Source: Ditylenchus dipsaci
Taxonomy: Eukaryota; Nematoda; Chromadorea; Rhabditida; Anguinidae
Reading direction: 5' to 3'
DNA length: 64,000 bases
NCBI GenBank assembly: GCA_004194705.1
Contig: SADC01000136.1
Location: 62,001-126,000, forward strand
Positions within the stretch are counted from its first letter, which is position 1; the number at the start of each line of letters is the position of its first letter. The position numbers and the translations under genes were made by a program. The notes beneath the pieces were generated by a model. It was not told the origin of the DNA. It saw only the letters and a list, made by a program, of their open reading frames with translations, and searched no databases. Shown in pieces: positions 39,101-54,100 of the stretch.

Positions 39101-42100
39101 TCAAAATTTTTGAGTAAAAAATATTCCGTTCATCAGTCACAAAATAATATTCAAAAATGACTGCAGTTACTGCAGTGCAGCATGAACTCAGGTTACCTCA
39201 CTCAAAATCTAGGTCTCAGTCACAGCCTCAGACATCACAGTCAATTGGCAACAATAAAATGAGCTGAATTTTTTAGCACGGAATTTTGCGTTAAATTTCA
39301 TTTCGTGCCGAAACCAAAATTATTTCAAAAATCTTTTTATTGACACCGCACGCGAAAAAAAAATTCGGTGACACAACCGAAAGAATTTTTGACGCTGCTG
39401 TGACAGCAGTGCTGTCATATGATTACTACTCATTTGCGCAAACTCATTTGCGCAAACTCATTTGCGCAAAACTCATTTGCGCAAACTCATTTGCGCAAAA
39501 CTCATTTGCGCAAAACTCATTTGCGCATAACTCATTTGCGCAAAACTCATTTGCGCAAAACTCATTTGCGCAAAACTCATTTGCGCATAACTCATTTGCG
39601 CAAATTTTTTTAAAGTTTCAGGTTCGAAACCAGGTGGTAGCAGAAATTATTTTTTCTTGAATAACAACCATAAACTAGTTTTTATAAGACCAGTAAACCT
39701 CAGGTTGGATAGGAGGTCCACCTGGTACTTCTTTGAATAGGCACTCACCTCTAGAATCCGATATTTTGGATTAAGCTGAAAGTATTAAAAAATCAATGTA
39801 CCCTATCCAAAATCGTGTCCTGAACACGGTTTGTTAAGACCAAAATGCTGTTTTAACCAACTGGAATATCAATAGCGTGGGTGGTTACCCACTCCAAGGT
39901 GGACGACCTTAAACTTTTGTGGATTATTGTGAGTAGACAAACAAATTTTGCATGCCTAAATCAATTCAGAAAAAAAGGTTTTGGAACATGAAAATCGTAA
40001 AATTTTTTTTAATCCAAGTACTAAGTCCAAGGACGACCACTTGGTTTTGTTGTACCCAGGTGGTCGTACCCAGGTTGAAGAACTCAGGTAAACTCCTGGG
40101 TAGTAATATTTTCGTCTTGTAAAAAACTCAAGTTTTAAGGCCCGAAAAAGTGAAAAAAGGGCTATCCAGAACCTTTGGGCCCCACTCGCCAGAACCAAAG
40201 GGGTCCCACTCGCCAGAACCAAAGGGGTCCCACTCGCCAGAACCAAAGGGGTCCCACTCGGCAGAACAAGGTCCCACTCGGCAGAACCAAAGGGGTCCCT
40301 GCTATCTTTTGCCATTGTTTTTTTAAAATTGTTTTCATTCTGAATTTCCGCGTTGTTTCTTATGCGAAAAATATCCTCATTTTTAATTTTTACTCAGTTT
40401 GTGTTTTTTTATTTGGGGCCCACTCGCCAGAACCAAAGGGTCCCACTCGCCAGAACCAAAGGGGTCCCACTCGCCAGAACCAAAGGGGTCCCACTCGCCA
40501 GAACCAAAGGGGTCCCACTCGCCAGAACCAAAGGGGTCCCACTCGCCAGAACCAGAGGGTCCCACTCGCCAAACCAGGGGTCCATTCACAAACTTATTTA
40601 AATCTTTATTTAATTATCATTCACATACAATGCAATACTATTCACATACAATGACCTATTCAGACAGAAAGACATTAATTTTATTTTATAGATAGCGTCG
40701 ATAAGGGAACCGCTTTCCTGTGCCAAACTGAACTGTGATTTCTTCGGCGGACATCTCTACGACGACTGCACAAATCTTCTTTTTCCCGCTTAACGGCCAC
40801 GGCTGATCCCACCACCAATCCGCTCGGAAGTCCCTCGATTTGTACAGCAACGTCACCCTGCACTTCCGGTTCAGCGACGTCTCGTTCGACTTCTGGTGGC
40901 TGGAAAGCATTTGACAATTCATTGGTACCTCTTGGGACCCTTTGCTTCTGGCGAGTGGGACCCTCTGGTTCTGCCGAGTGGGACCCCTTTGCTTCTGGCG
41001 AGTGGGACCCCTTTGGTTCTGGCGAGTGGGGCCCCAAAGGTTCTGTTGCTCCGAAAAAAGTTTTTGCTCCAGGTTTTCGCTCCAAGTCGACGACCACTTG
41101 GTGTGGTCGGTTAAGACTAAAAAATTAAAATTCCAGCAAAATTTTTACTGAAAGTGAGAGTCCAAAAAAGTCATTGGATACACCGAAAGTGAATATAAGA
41201 CTGAGAGGCAAATTTTTCCTATTGGGTACAACACTGAGAGTGAGAGTGAAAGGCACAGTGGGAGTGAAAGGAGAAACCACTAATTGGATACGTGGCCTTA
41301 CAGGACTACTCCAGGACTGGGGTTTCTCTTTCAAATCGTGTTCAGGACACGATTCTGAATAGGGTATGATACCTTCAAAGTTATTCCAGTGAAGACAAGA
41401 TAATTTCTGCTACCACCGGGATTCGAACCTGTAACTTCAAAAAATTTGCGCAAATGGGTTTGCACAAATGAGTAGTAACGTGTCATATATCAAGTAGTAG
41501 TCCCAGATTTTACGACAAATCAAGTTATGCCTATTTTCGGTTAGCTCCCCTGATTTTTTCCCATAAGAAAACTTTTTTGCTGGAATTTATCCGGCTATTT
41601 TCGCCGAAAAATAAGGAAAGAATTCCTTCCGTATTAATCGGCCTCTTGTAAAATACGGCACTTCGGTAATAAACGGTACTCCGGTAATAAACGGCTTCCC
41701 TCGGGGCACTATATTTCAGCGCAGAGAAAATGTGGCGCTACTGTAATATACGGCATCGGAAAATCTAGAGGTGAGATCGAGTGAGAGGACAGAGTGGGCA
41801 AATTTTTTTTAAGGGGCATGCCCGTGCCCTACACGGAGAGAAGGCGGGAACCAGCACTTTTTAATTTCTTGATCAAATTTCACATGTGTTCTCATTCAGA
41901 TTTTTTAAGTTTTCTGCCTAGTTTTTAAAAGTATTATAGGGTTATCAATAAAAGGTTTGATACCAAACGAGTGAAAAATTGAAGGACTCAAAAAATGGCT
42001 GGTCCGCCTTAACTTTTTGAAAAAAAAATAACTTTTTGAACCTTTTTTTTTGACTCAACTTTTTGTTCAAGTCGAATTTTTGGAAAAGTGAATTTGAATC

Positions 42101-45100
42101 TATGTAAAAAGGGTTGTTGGAGATTCCGTTCCTTATGACCAAAAGCTCAGTCTTAGGGTTATTAAATAAAAGTTTGACTGTTGTATATATTGTATATTTG
42201 GTGCTCAAAGAAACCGATCTGCCAAAACAGGATTTTGAAATCACGTCGGGAAAAAAATTATAAAGGCTTGACAAAGGCCGAATTTCCGGGCCGCATTCTA
42301 TCAATCTGAATAGTCTTTGAATTTCGCGCCTAAATTGTAAACATCTTGATGTACCTTTACGGACAATTTTTCCGGCTGGCGTTATTTCTTGAAACAGAAC
42401 TAAATTTATCATTTTAAAATTAAGCAAACAATTGCTGAAGTTATATTAGCCTAATTATGGAACATAGTCACCGACCAGTCGATCTCTCTCCTGATGTGCT
42501 TCTGGATACTCTCAAATTTTTACTTGTAAATAGTCTCCGAAAGTGCCAGATGATTACATCTCAATGGAATCATATAATCCAAGGGAATAAACACTTACTT
42601 TGCACAGCTGATCAGGTTACTGCTAATTTTAAGAATCATTAAGTAGTTTGAAGAAATCAGCGATTTAGTGACTGATTTAATTGCTGCCTTCATATAATTT
42701 TTTCACTCTTCAGATGAACAAAGCTTTCTTTGCTTGCCTTAAATGTATGAAGCCACGCCACAGTGAAGAGGAATATCAGCAATTCTGCGAATCGATCCGA
42801 GATCTCTTGCTAACCGACGAATTCGTGGACAAAAAGAAATTAGTTGAAGAATTTGCGCTAGTGGACTCAAGTTACTATCTCTTCACTATGATTACGGAAG
42901 GTAAATTTTGACTTCTTTTATTGGTCTACATCATTGTGCGAATGAACAGACTTTTAAAATTTATTTGTCGAAACTTGGAATAATATCAATTTTTTGATCA
43001 TGTATATGCGAAAAAACTATTTTAGGAATCGCAAATTTTCGTTCAACAAAGAGCCTGAAAAATCCGCTGTTTTTTGCCGCTATGAAGACACTTTGCTGCA
43101 TCTTGAACAATGAATTCCAGCGGCGTTTGGAGAAACAGCTCAAGCGAAACATTTCTTGGAGGCTTCGAGATATCTACAAGGTAATTTAAAGCTTTCCGTC
43201 CTAATGATTGATCAAATGTCAGCTTATTAGAACGATAATCTGGAAAATGTAATTTCAAAACCACATTTGGTAAATTGACTGAAACTTTCGACGAAATATT
43301 GGTAAATAGGTTTCGACACTTCAAGTTTGTCAATAAGTTGACCTACTTCAAATGGTAGTCCTGCAGATCTATATACGGGCCCAAATTTTGCAGTACGTAG
43401 CCAGCCGAATTTTTTTAGGCCAATTATGATTTCAAAAATTTAGGGTCGGTACCTTTTAGGATGTGCAAGGCCCAGGTTAAACCTGGCCGCAAAAGTTCGA
43501 GTTAGTCCGTGGGCAGGGACTGCGTTTGTCAATTTTTTTCTCTCTCAACATCATGATTACTGGGAAGACTGCCTTGTCTTCCTCGAAACTGTCACTAAAA
43601 AGAATAACATGATTTTTACTATTTATATATTGATGTAAACATATTTGGTTGTTAAGGACGATATGCCGCTTATATTCAAAGGAGCTACTCACTTATTCAA
43701 GCAGGATAGAGAAGCGGGCAAGAGGAACAAGAAAGCTAGCACAAAAAGAATTTCTGCGGAAGAAGTAAATATCGCGTTGAGTGTATTTTGTGTCTACATA
43801 GCTCTTGGAACACATGATGGAAATCAGGTACGTAACTTAACTACTACTTTTCACCAACTTTCTAATTTTTCTTGAAGCTAGAAGAATCCAACTTGTCTTC
43901 TATCTCTGTGTGTTTGGATGACTTATTCAGCCTTGATCCGAACTTGATGACTGATGAACAATTCAAGGTGATTTTCAAAGTTTCCTATTGTCAAATACTG
44001 ATAGCTATTTTGTTAGTAAACGATAGTTTTGACCATTTTCATTGAAATTTCGGCCCTATTTAATGAATGTTTTTTTTTGCCTTGGTCTGTAATGTTGTGT
44101 TTTTGATCGCACTTCAGCGCAGATCCTTCAGAACGGGCTCAAATATGTTTTTTGAAAAACCTAATCTGCCCTTATAAAAAACCAGGAACAACGAACCAGG
44201 AGCATAAATGCTATTTATTCGCCTGATAGGGCCAAAAATTTTGAACTTGTCATATATTTTAGTCGTTATGCTCATCATTCCATGACCTGCTGGCGCAAGC
44301 CGTCTACGAACGCCTGAAATCTTCAATCAGCCAGATCCTGAATAGTCTCAAAGAGTTTCAAGGCGATGATGCGACGCGACAGGCTTTGATCAAGGTTAGT
44401 GACGGAAGTCGTAATGATCTAGATTTAAAAATGGACGAGAAGTAAATGTGCCTTGTTCTGGATGAAAAGCGGCTTGTTTTTGGCTGAAAAGTGCCCTGCT
44501 GTTTTTCTTTTAGTCACAGCAGAAAGTATATTTGCAATTTTTTAAGTGATGCAACCATCACGTTGCTCTGCTCTTCTAGTTTCTAACGGCGTATTGTTCG
44601 TTGCAAGATCTTTTTGCGAAAACGTGCAGAAACGCCTCGAAATATGAAGCAACTCGGAAAAATAGTTTGATTCAAACTTTTACCTGTTTGTGCTAAATTT
44701 TAAAAAGATGTTGCAACCAACAATACGCTGTTGAGAGTAAGGAGAGCAAGGCTACGTGATGGTGTTATCACTTTGAAAAATTGCTATTATACTTGCTGCT
44801 CTGACTAAAAGAAAAAAAACAATGCACTTTTCATCCAGAACAAGGCAGATATAAGATTTGTCCATTTACAAATTTTGATTATAGCATATCCGGAAAAAGT
44901 TCAATGAAGCCGATGGAGAGAGTTCAGAAGAAAATTGAAGTAAGGAAATATATGTATTTTGAATCGTACCACGTATTCTATTCCACATGTATTGTACCTC
45001 GTATATTCTTCCATAATTGTTAACATGATATTGTCTATCTATCGGTCGAAATAAAAACGTAGCATGGGTATGTGATCTTATCATACTTTTAAAGACATTT

Positions 45101-48100
45101 CCTGTAATTTCGGACCACTTCATATAAACTTTTGTTTTCCTTTTGTGGCTCCCACTCCTCAGAGGTGAATTGCTTTGTGAGATATTTGGGGTCATTTTTG
45201 GGTAGTTTTTTACATTTTTCTTGCTGGAGCTGGGCAAAAATACTCTCTGAATGCGTTTTCGATTTCGTCTAAGGTATGTGTGTGTGCGGTGCCGCAACTT
45301 GAACTTTCTCAAGGGGGCGGGGTTTAATTTGCCTAATTTTCACGGTCAAGGGGGGGGGGGTAATTACCCCTACGACCCCCACCCCCCCCCCCCCCCGAAT
45401 TGCGGCCCTGTGTGTGTGCGCATTTTATCCCCAAGCCACCAAGCCTCGGAGTGTGCCCTCAATGGCACATTAGACCATCCTGTAGTTTTTTGTGACCGCT
45501 AAAACCATTTTGGTCACCGGATATCTTCGATTTTTATGAAAAAAGTGTTTGTCCACCTCCACATAGATGCTTTTCTTCAACTGCACATGGCTCTCGCTGC
45601 CCCATTGATCTATTCCCCAACTGCTTTTTTGTGGGATTTCTGCAAACTTCGGTAGCAGGTGCTTTTCCACTGGCTCTTCAGTCCAGCGCAGCAATTTGGT
45701 GTTTTTTCAAAGTTAGAGCAGCTTCAACCAGGTTGCCTGCAAGCTAGCCACTCCATTTACTAATCTCGTAAAACCAACAAACACTTGCCTGCAATCATGT
45801 GCAGGTCGTAGAGTTTGTACAAATAGCTGACATACAAATCGTACTGCCCTATTTCATGGTAGAAATCCACCAACTGTACAGTGCAAAACATCCCATTTTC
45901 AATGCAATCAGCTTCCACTCTGACTTGCCGGTAGTTCAGCAGCAGCTCCAGCAGTCTATCTATTTTCTGCACTAATTGACGTCCAACGTCGGACTGGAAT
46001 AAACGGTGGTTTTAAAAGTTAGCGAATAATTTGTCAAAATGAATAAATTATTTGATAAATTACTCACGATATAGTTGAGGTGCAAAAAGTTAGTTTTCGC
46101 CTAGAGTCCGACATATTTTTCCCTCCATTTTTTTAAACTTTTATAAAATATGATTCGTCCGTCTAATCAAAAACATTGCAAGAATTCCGATTTCGCCGAT
46201 CGTTTTTGTAAATGGCAATAGTTTCGCCGACAAGACCCGCGCCAGTAGCCTTATTTTCGAAAAAAAAAGGCTAGACTATATCGAGAGGCGGGGTCTTTTA
46301 GTAACAACTATTGCCATTTACAAAAACGATTGGCAAAATCGTAATCCTTGCGATGTTTTGGATTACACTGACAAATCATATTTCATAAAAGATTTCAAAA
46401 ATGGAGGAAAAAAATGTGTTGGACTCTAGGCGAAAACGAAATTTTTGCACCCACATTAGATCAGGAGTAGACTGTATAATGCATACAAAGGCTTTTTTTT
46501 CAACTTTTTGAAATCTCAGTCAGTAAATGGCTTGTTGAAAAGCTGATTTCCAGGGCTACATTTTGATATAAAAATTTATGAAAAATTTAAAAACTTTTAC
46601 AGGCGAAAACAAATTTTTAAGATTTGGCGGGGTAAAAAATTAAAGCTAATCTAAAATTTCGAATTTTTTCAATTTTTGACTTTTTATATTTTTCTCTTTC
46701 AATTTACAGTTTTTTTTTAAATTTTATGAGTTCAGATTTTGACTTTAGTTTCAATATTTTTCTAGCTTTTTTTTCTAGCTTCGACGAATCCCCGCTTTGG
46801 TGTATACAATATGGATTACCGCCTTTTTTGAATATAACAACTTAGAGGATCAATATTTCAACATTTTACACGAAAACATTTTTTGCCTAAAATAGTAGAC
46901 CCCTGTTGGTTTCATGGTTACCCAACCAACAGTGGAGTAGTCTCTAATATCTAAACAACCTGAAGTTGAGGGTCCGATTCCAACATTTCACTTATCATCT
47001 CCTTGAACTTGAGTCTGAACCCCAATCCACCGCTCCCTTTATTGCAATCATCTAGCAGAGGGTCTAATTTGGTAATAAACAAGTCCTGGAAGTGGTTAGA
47101 AGCACATGCATTGCTGTTGTTACTGCCAAACATAGCATAGCCTGACTCATACCAACAGGGCAGCACCACTGGTCTAGAGTTGCGCTGGTCCTGGTAGAGA
47201 AAGTGCTCTGTCTTCAGCATGTCGTAGAAAATCGGGATGCTGATTTCGCGCAGCTGCAGATTGCATGCTTTAAGGCTAGATGAATGGTGAGTTGTCTGAA
47301 AAAAAATTGCCGGATTTAAATCAATCTTGTTAGAAAATTCAAGTTTTCGACCCTACCGGAGTATACCCCCCCCCAAATAGAATTTTTTTTTAAAGTGTTT
47401 CCAAACACTCTATATCGACCTAAAATCACCTCAGGAGTTTAAAAAAGGCATTATTTTTAAGTTCTGGTTAATAAAAAACTGAGTTTTGGGCATTTTGAAA
47501 TTTCGACCATTTGCCTGTTCTGGCATGTTTTGGTCACTGGAGCTGAACAAAAAGAGCCTCTAAATGCATTTTTGTTCAAGAGTCTTGCTCGGAATTATGT
47601 CTAAGGTAAGTGAGTGCGCGCATCTCTAACCCTTCAAGCCCCCTGCGCCCCTTCGGGGGCGCAGGGGCTTGGTGGCTTGGGGTTGAGATGCGCACACCCC
47701 CGTACCTTAGACACAAATCACTCGAAAGTGACTCTGGATGCATAAAAAATGTATGCATACCAGAGTTTCTTTATGCGGTAGGCCCCAGTCAACAAAACTA
47801 TGTTCAACATCTTCCTTTTCACACTAAATTGGTCTATTTTTGGTCCTTTCCCACCCTAATATGGCCCTAAATCCCTTCGAAAATGGTCAAAATAGGTATT
47901 TTTAGGTGGTCCCAAAGCTCAATTTTTTATTGACTAGAACATAAAAATAATGTCCTTTTTGAGCTTCTGAGTCGATTTTAGGCCGATATAGGGTGTTTGG
48001 AAACATTTTAAAAAAAGTTGATTTAGGGGGGGGGTATACTCCGGTAGCGCCAAGTTTTCTAGTAAATGCTGCAAGACCGGCATGAGGTTGGGCAAGGTCT

Positions 48101-51100
48101 TCGGAATTTTTCCCAAGTATTCTTTGAGTCTAAAATTCAAGGGTTGAAAATAGGGATATAGGACGGTTGGGACGAGACGCCACGCCACTTTCTGGAGGGT
48201 TTTAGAGTCTTTTCCCGCCCCGTATCCCGTCCCGTAAAAAATTTTCGAGTCTGTCCCGTCCCGGGGTAATTTTCCATTTTGTCATATTCTAAACGGGGTC
48301 GGAAAAGCTACTTAGATTCGAAAAGGTGGCCTCCATGGCGCAGGGCGTAAGCGTTTGTGTTTTATAGCCCAAAATCGTGCGCAGGTTCGATCCCACCTAG
48401 TGGCACGCTATTTATTTTTGGCTTGTTTGACCAATTTCTAGGGGTAATTGGGTCGCTGATTCCGAATCTTTTGCTAAAAAGGTCAAATAACTTTGAAAAT
48501 TTAGTCAAAAAAGCCAAAATAAATTGCGTGCCACCTATTGGGATCGAACCTGCACACGATTTTGTGCCGACGAACGCTTATCAACTGCGCCATAAAGGCC
48601 AAATTTTCAACCCTAAACGGTTTCTCCCCCTCCTTTGAATTGATTTGAAAAAAAAAATTGGGGTCAGCGGGTCCTGGTTGCAATTCAACTGCTTAATTAA
48701 TAAGTAACCCTGTTTTCTTCCTGTTCGTCCACATACAAGGCCACTTCGAGCACTGAAGTCACAATCTCTGGCATCATTTCCATCTTGTGTTGGGGTGTCA
48801 TGGAGAACCACAAGCTTCGCAGCAAACAAGCTGCTATTTGGCGCATATCTCTGGTGGACTGGGAGTAGTAGGTGTCCATTTGTTGGGCAGTGCACACACA
48901 TCTGCAGTGCTTCACAAAGGACACTAGGGTTAGCATGCATTCCAACCAGATTTCTGGTACGAACCCTAAGTTGTCCTGGTTGTCTTCCACTCCGCCAAAT
49001 TGCTGCACAATTATCGCCTTTGCAAACCTGAAAATGGGCGAATCAGGATAGTGATAAAAAATTAAGACTGATTTAAAAATTGATTTTTCTAATCTCCAAA
49101 GATGTTCGACAAGGTTTCCATTTAGTCTCAAGAGAAAAGTGGCTTTATTGGAAAGGGGGAGTTATTAAAGCAGATGTGGTATTGGCAAAATAATGCAAAA
49201 TTTGGCGCTACTCTGTTATGAGGCTCACACTTGGTTTTTTACCTCACACTTGGTGTTATTTTGTCGAAAATTTTTTTTTAACTGAAGTGTTTGACCATTC
49301 AATCGATAGAGAAATATCTCAGCTACAAAATGGTGTAAAAATTTCTGAAATACAAAAACAAAAATATGAAAAATATGTATGTGAAGTTAGTGTGAGGCAA
49401 AAGTGTGAGTTTGAGTTTCGAAAACACTGCTTTGTACCAACGGAAGGCTGACAAAATTTCACACGTTTCCGGTGTTTCACTTTTTACATTTTACCTTCAT
49501 ATTATGCAGCAAATGTAAATACCAATTAAAATTACTGATTTTTGTTTCGAATGATCTGAGACCTCTAAAAAACTAGTTGAAAAAAAAATCTGTCTGGTTC
49601 AAAAAATAGCTCTTTCACTGCGCGATTGATTGGTATAAAAAATTGCAGAAAGTTTGGGTTTCCATAATTTTTTGGGTATTTGACAGAAAATGGATTCTCA
49701 TTCAATAGTTCAACGGGTTTTATAAGAGTCTGTATTTTTTGGCCGAAAAAAATTCTGGGTGCTCAAAAGATAGCTCTTTCTCTGCACTATTATTGATGTA
49801 TGAAGCTGTAAAAAAATTGGGGGTTTTTGTCATCCGAACACCCCCACTCTTATATACAGAAATGATCTACGTGAAAAACTGAATCAGATCGTCCGCTTTT
49901 CCAGCTCGGTCTTTCTTGTGTTAAACTAGTTTTGTGCTAGCCCACTCAATGTTCACAGAAATAATTTGACCTTTTGTGGTCAGTGCGCCCGATATGGATA
50001 TTTTTAAGATAAGATAATTTTTAAAACTGCTGATTATGGTCAATCACACATTCAAATTTTATACTTGAATTCCAAAATATTATTAAAGGAGCATGTCTGT
50101 GTGTTTCAAACAGTTAAGTCGGAGACCAGCAAATTTTTTGAACCATCTTACTTTTCACTCGTTCCACGCTCGATCTGATATTTATGACCTTATTCTAGTT
50201 TTGAAAGTTAGGCAGAAAACTCGGAAAGTTTGTCAAGAACTTAAAGGCTAAATTTACAGGCTAAATTTACTTATCCCCTTCACTCAATTAACCTTGACCT
50301 CCACCAGTGAATCAGCTTAGGGGACCAAGGTAATTTTTTTCATTTTTATTTTTTCAATTTCAAATTTCAAAGTAAGTCTTAAAAACAGTATATTTACTCT
50401 TTTAAATTATTGTGATGCGAAAAAATACCGGTATTAGAATGAAAATGAAAATCTTTTTGCCTTGGTCCCCCAAGCTGATTCACTGGTGGGGGTCAAGGTT
50501 AATTGACTGGTGGGGTATTGGTAAAGTGCTACAACTTAAAAAATCTAGATGAAAGCGAACGAAAAAATTTAACGGGAAAAAAAGAACTACTGGTCCCTTT
50601 TCTCCGTGTAACGCACGGGCATACCCCTTTAAAGAACAGAGCTATTAGGTTTCAGATTTTGTTTATCAGAAAAAACGCATTTGCCTAAAAATGGATATTT
50701 TGGGGGCTACTGTCGCTGATTTTAATAAAATTGCCGGCTATTTGCCCAATTCTGATCTAATTGTCGTTTGAATTCACTTGGTACTCGCCTTTCCGAATAC
50801 ACCCATCGGCGACGGCCATGCCCAGTTAATTGTGTTGATTTAGTGGTGTGTAAGCTATGGTTGGCACTGATATACTCTACAATGTGTTTTGCTACTTGGA
50901 TGCCACACACCTTGACTACATGGAACAGATCGATAGCCGATTCAAAGCTCTACGGCAACGCTATTTTTCCAAGTTTCCACTAACCAGGTAAAAAACAAGA
51001 GAAGTAGACAAACGATAACTATTTTTTCAAAAAAATTTAATAGGAACTCAAAATTTTCGAGGCTTCTGGCCCCCGATCTAAGTATCCACTGAAATCAACT

Positions 51101-54100
51101 GGAACCGAAAACCAGATCTAGCAAAATAACGATTTATTTACGACAAAAAACCGAAAACTGGGTCTAGGCAAGTTAACTGACTGAAATCATTAGAAAAACC
51201 TGAACTAAAACCCGGCTTTGAAAAAGCCGGGTTTTAAAAGCCGACCACTCTAAAAAAATGTCGACCACCAACTACCCCAATTTAGTTAGTTAACTTTGAC
51301 TTCTCACATCCAAATCTCGAAACCTAAGGCACAGACTTCAATTAAAGTGGACGTCCGAATGACGCCCAGGAACTTTGAAATTGTTTCTCATATTATTTGG
51401 ATCATGTAATTTCATGCCAAGACAAAAAATGTCGCGAACTGATCGTCGCAAATAAATATGCTGAAGCAAATTGATTTCTTGTTGGAATTCAGTTTTACCG
51501 TTAGACAGTCGACTCTCTCAATCATAGGCGTACCCAGGGCAGGGGAAGGTGGAAAGCTAGTAATACTATAGACACCCCCCCCCCGTCCACGTCAGGATTT
51601 TTTTCAGCCTTATTCAGCTTTTGTTGCCATTTTAGCACTCAAACCCCCGTCAGGATTTTCAGCCTATTTAGCCCCTGCCGTCAAAAAATCCTGGGTACGC
51701 CCATGCTCTCAATAACGCTCTCTGTGGGACCTGCTACTTGAGGGCGTAGTTAGTAGATCGCGTTATTCCGATAATAGTTTTGTCAATTCTTGGCTGCTGG
51801 ATGTTAATAAGGCTGTCAATTTAAAGAAAAGATCGTATATCATAGAGGCGACGTTGAAAGAGTTGACTGTGAATCACATTTCATGAGCGATTTTAATTGA
51901 TTGAAGGAAGTTTAGGACAGCTATTAATATTTTGGCTTTTAATTAGTATTTTCATGGCATATAAAAAAGTGACAAAGACATGGTCTGAAGTAGGGATGGA
52001 GGACGGTAAGGGACGGGACGGATCGTCCGTCCCGAAGGCTTTTTAGGGTTTTCCCGTCCCGGATCCCGTCCGGGGATTTTTTTGAAACTATTTTGTCCCG
52101 TCCCGGAATAGGCCATCCTCCATCCCTAGTCTGAAGGACATATCATATCCCTTCAAAGTCTCCAAGATGCTAAATCGGTATGAAAATATCAAGTGACTGA
52201 CTTATTGCTTAGATCAATTCCTTGCTCACACAACAATTATGTCACGCAAACAATGCTATCAATGCTAAAACAAATTCTCAATTTTTTTTCTAAAATTTCT
52301 ATGTCTCATATCAATGTGTGTTTAGAATGCAGGCTTTCAAAAACAAGTGCCGCAAGCGCGTGCTGGAACTGGTAAAAGGTATTACTTGCTTGCTCCCGAA
52401 CAAAACATATTCACGTGTTCTCATTTAGCTAAAACGCTGGAACATGAAGCCGATCACGCCATAGTTCAGACAATTGTGCGAGTGTTGAGCGGCGATCTAA
52501 GCAAGAGCAACTCTGTCGGCTGGGAGGAGAGACCTTCACTATTCTTGACTTTCCAAGTGTTCAATTTCGATCAGTTGGCTGGCGATGTCCAGTTCGCCTT
52601 TCCTGAAGTCAAAGTATGTTAATTACCGACGAAAACAAGTGTGTTGAAATTTAAATTTTTTAGGTTGGCAAAGGCTCTGTTGGATTGAGATTGAAAAGGC
52701 TGAGCAGTCCAAACTTCCTGATGATGCATGGCAATGGCAAATTTTCGTTCGCATGGCAGATTCTGCGACTGGATGTGTGCTCTAAGATGTCGGGTAAGTT
52801 CCTGTGTTTCCATGTTGCATTTAATCTCAAGTTATTGCAGGCAAGTACAATGAGATCGACTATCCCGTCTTCAAGGTCGTTATTGATGCTCTCTCCGCAG
52901 CTACTCTTCCTGAATTGGAGTCAAATATCAAGTGGGCCTCTAGTCTGAACTTTGTGATCGTGGAAAAGTCCCTTCTTGCCGAACATGTCTCAGAGTTGTA
53001 TGATATTCAGGTTGGACTTTTGATAATTGTATTTTGAATTGAATTGAGCTATAATTGTCTGTAGAGAGCCCTGTTTAATCTTGTCCCATTTCAGTGCTCA
53101 GTGGAAATAGTGGACGAAGAACTCAGGAAAGTTAATGATCTCTCAAGCTCAGATGGCCAGTATACCATGTTGCTTGATTAAGCTAGTATTAATTTGTGTT
53201 GGGATCTTGACGTTTGTTTGGCAATAAAGTTACTTGTTTGCTTGTTCTTTTTCTGTGCGCTAATTTTTTCATCGTTAGGAATCCTACATTACGGACATAC
53301 AAAGAATTCAGTTTATCGATGTAAGTTAGTAATAGACTTTATTAAGCGATGAGTTTAATGTTTTTTCTTTTACCCTGCAGTTCTAAATTATGGGAAAGGA
53401 TGCTCCAAATTTATTAAATTAATCGATCAGAGCAATTATTTTTTGCTTTTTACGAATCGCGAAAATTCGGACCAAGGATTCAGGTTTGGTAAAAGACGCC
53501 AAAGGTCAGGATAAAAAGTGCGGACCCTAAGCGGTAACTACCTCAATGGAATTGTTTTTTATTGAGTTCTGATTGTACCTTGGTCCTAATATTGCGCAGC
53601 TGCAGGCGAGATGTGAACCTGTTTTCCGTCCAGGGTGGATTCTGTATTCCGAGCCCACCCTTTAAAATGGATTTTTTCGAATTACAAGTCTACACAGAAT
53701 TTAATTGAAAAATGTCTGACCCGATATGTTTGATCAACAATTTGTGCTGCAAATGCCTCATCTGATACCACTCCACAGGCATTGCCGCCAGTTTCCTGGG
53801 TGGCTCTAGCAGATCTCTAAACATGTGGAGCATCTCGCTCAACATGTCTAGCCTGTCAATACCCTCTCCAGCTGGCCCGTAAAGTATTCCAGGAAGTTAG
53901 CTGCCGAAAACTTGTCCAGCAGGGCTAGTAGCAGGGAGTGGACCACTCTTTGACAGGTTCCAATTGATGGCAATCCGCAGTTAAATAGGAAAACTACAGT
54001 TTGGTTGGTGGGTCGAAAGCAATGGAACAGAATCAATTTGAGTTCCTCGCTAGTGCCTCTTTGGAAAACAGTTTGGGACTGGGAATATGGGAACAGTCTC

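Noticed and set aside
39428..39606. Regular direct repeats resembling a CRISPR array
   Set aside because: No unique spacers between units, no cas genes, and the host is a eukaryote.
39340..41151. Overlapping ORFs on both strands
   Set aside because: They follow the CTCATTTGCGCAAAA and CCACTCGCCAGAACC arrays; open frames are expected from the repeats.
41945..42427. 160-residue minus-strand ORF upstream of the F-box-like gene
   Set aside because: No recognised motif; its second half is simple AT-rich sequence (AACTTTTTGAA units). Kept out for lack of support.
48340..48412. Functional tRNA gene
   Set aside because: A and B boxes are present but acceptor-stem pairing is partial and the intervening loop is too long; better read as a tRNA-derived repeat.
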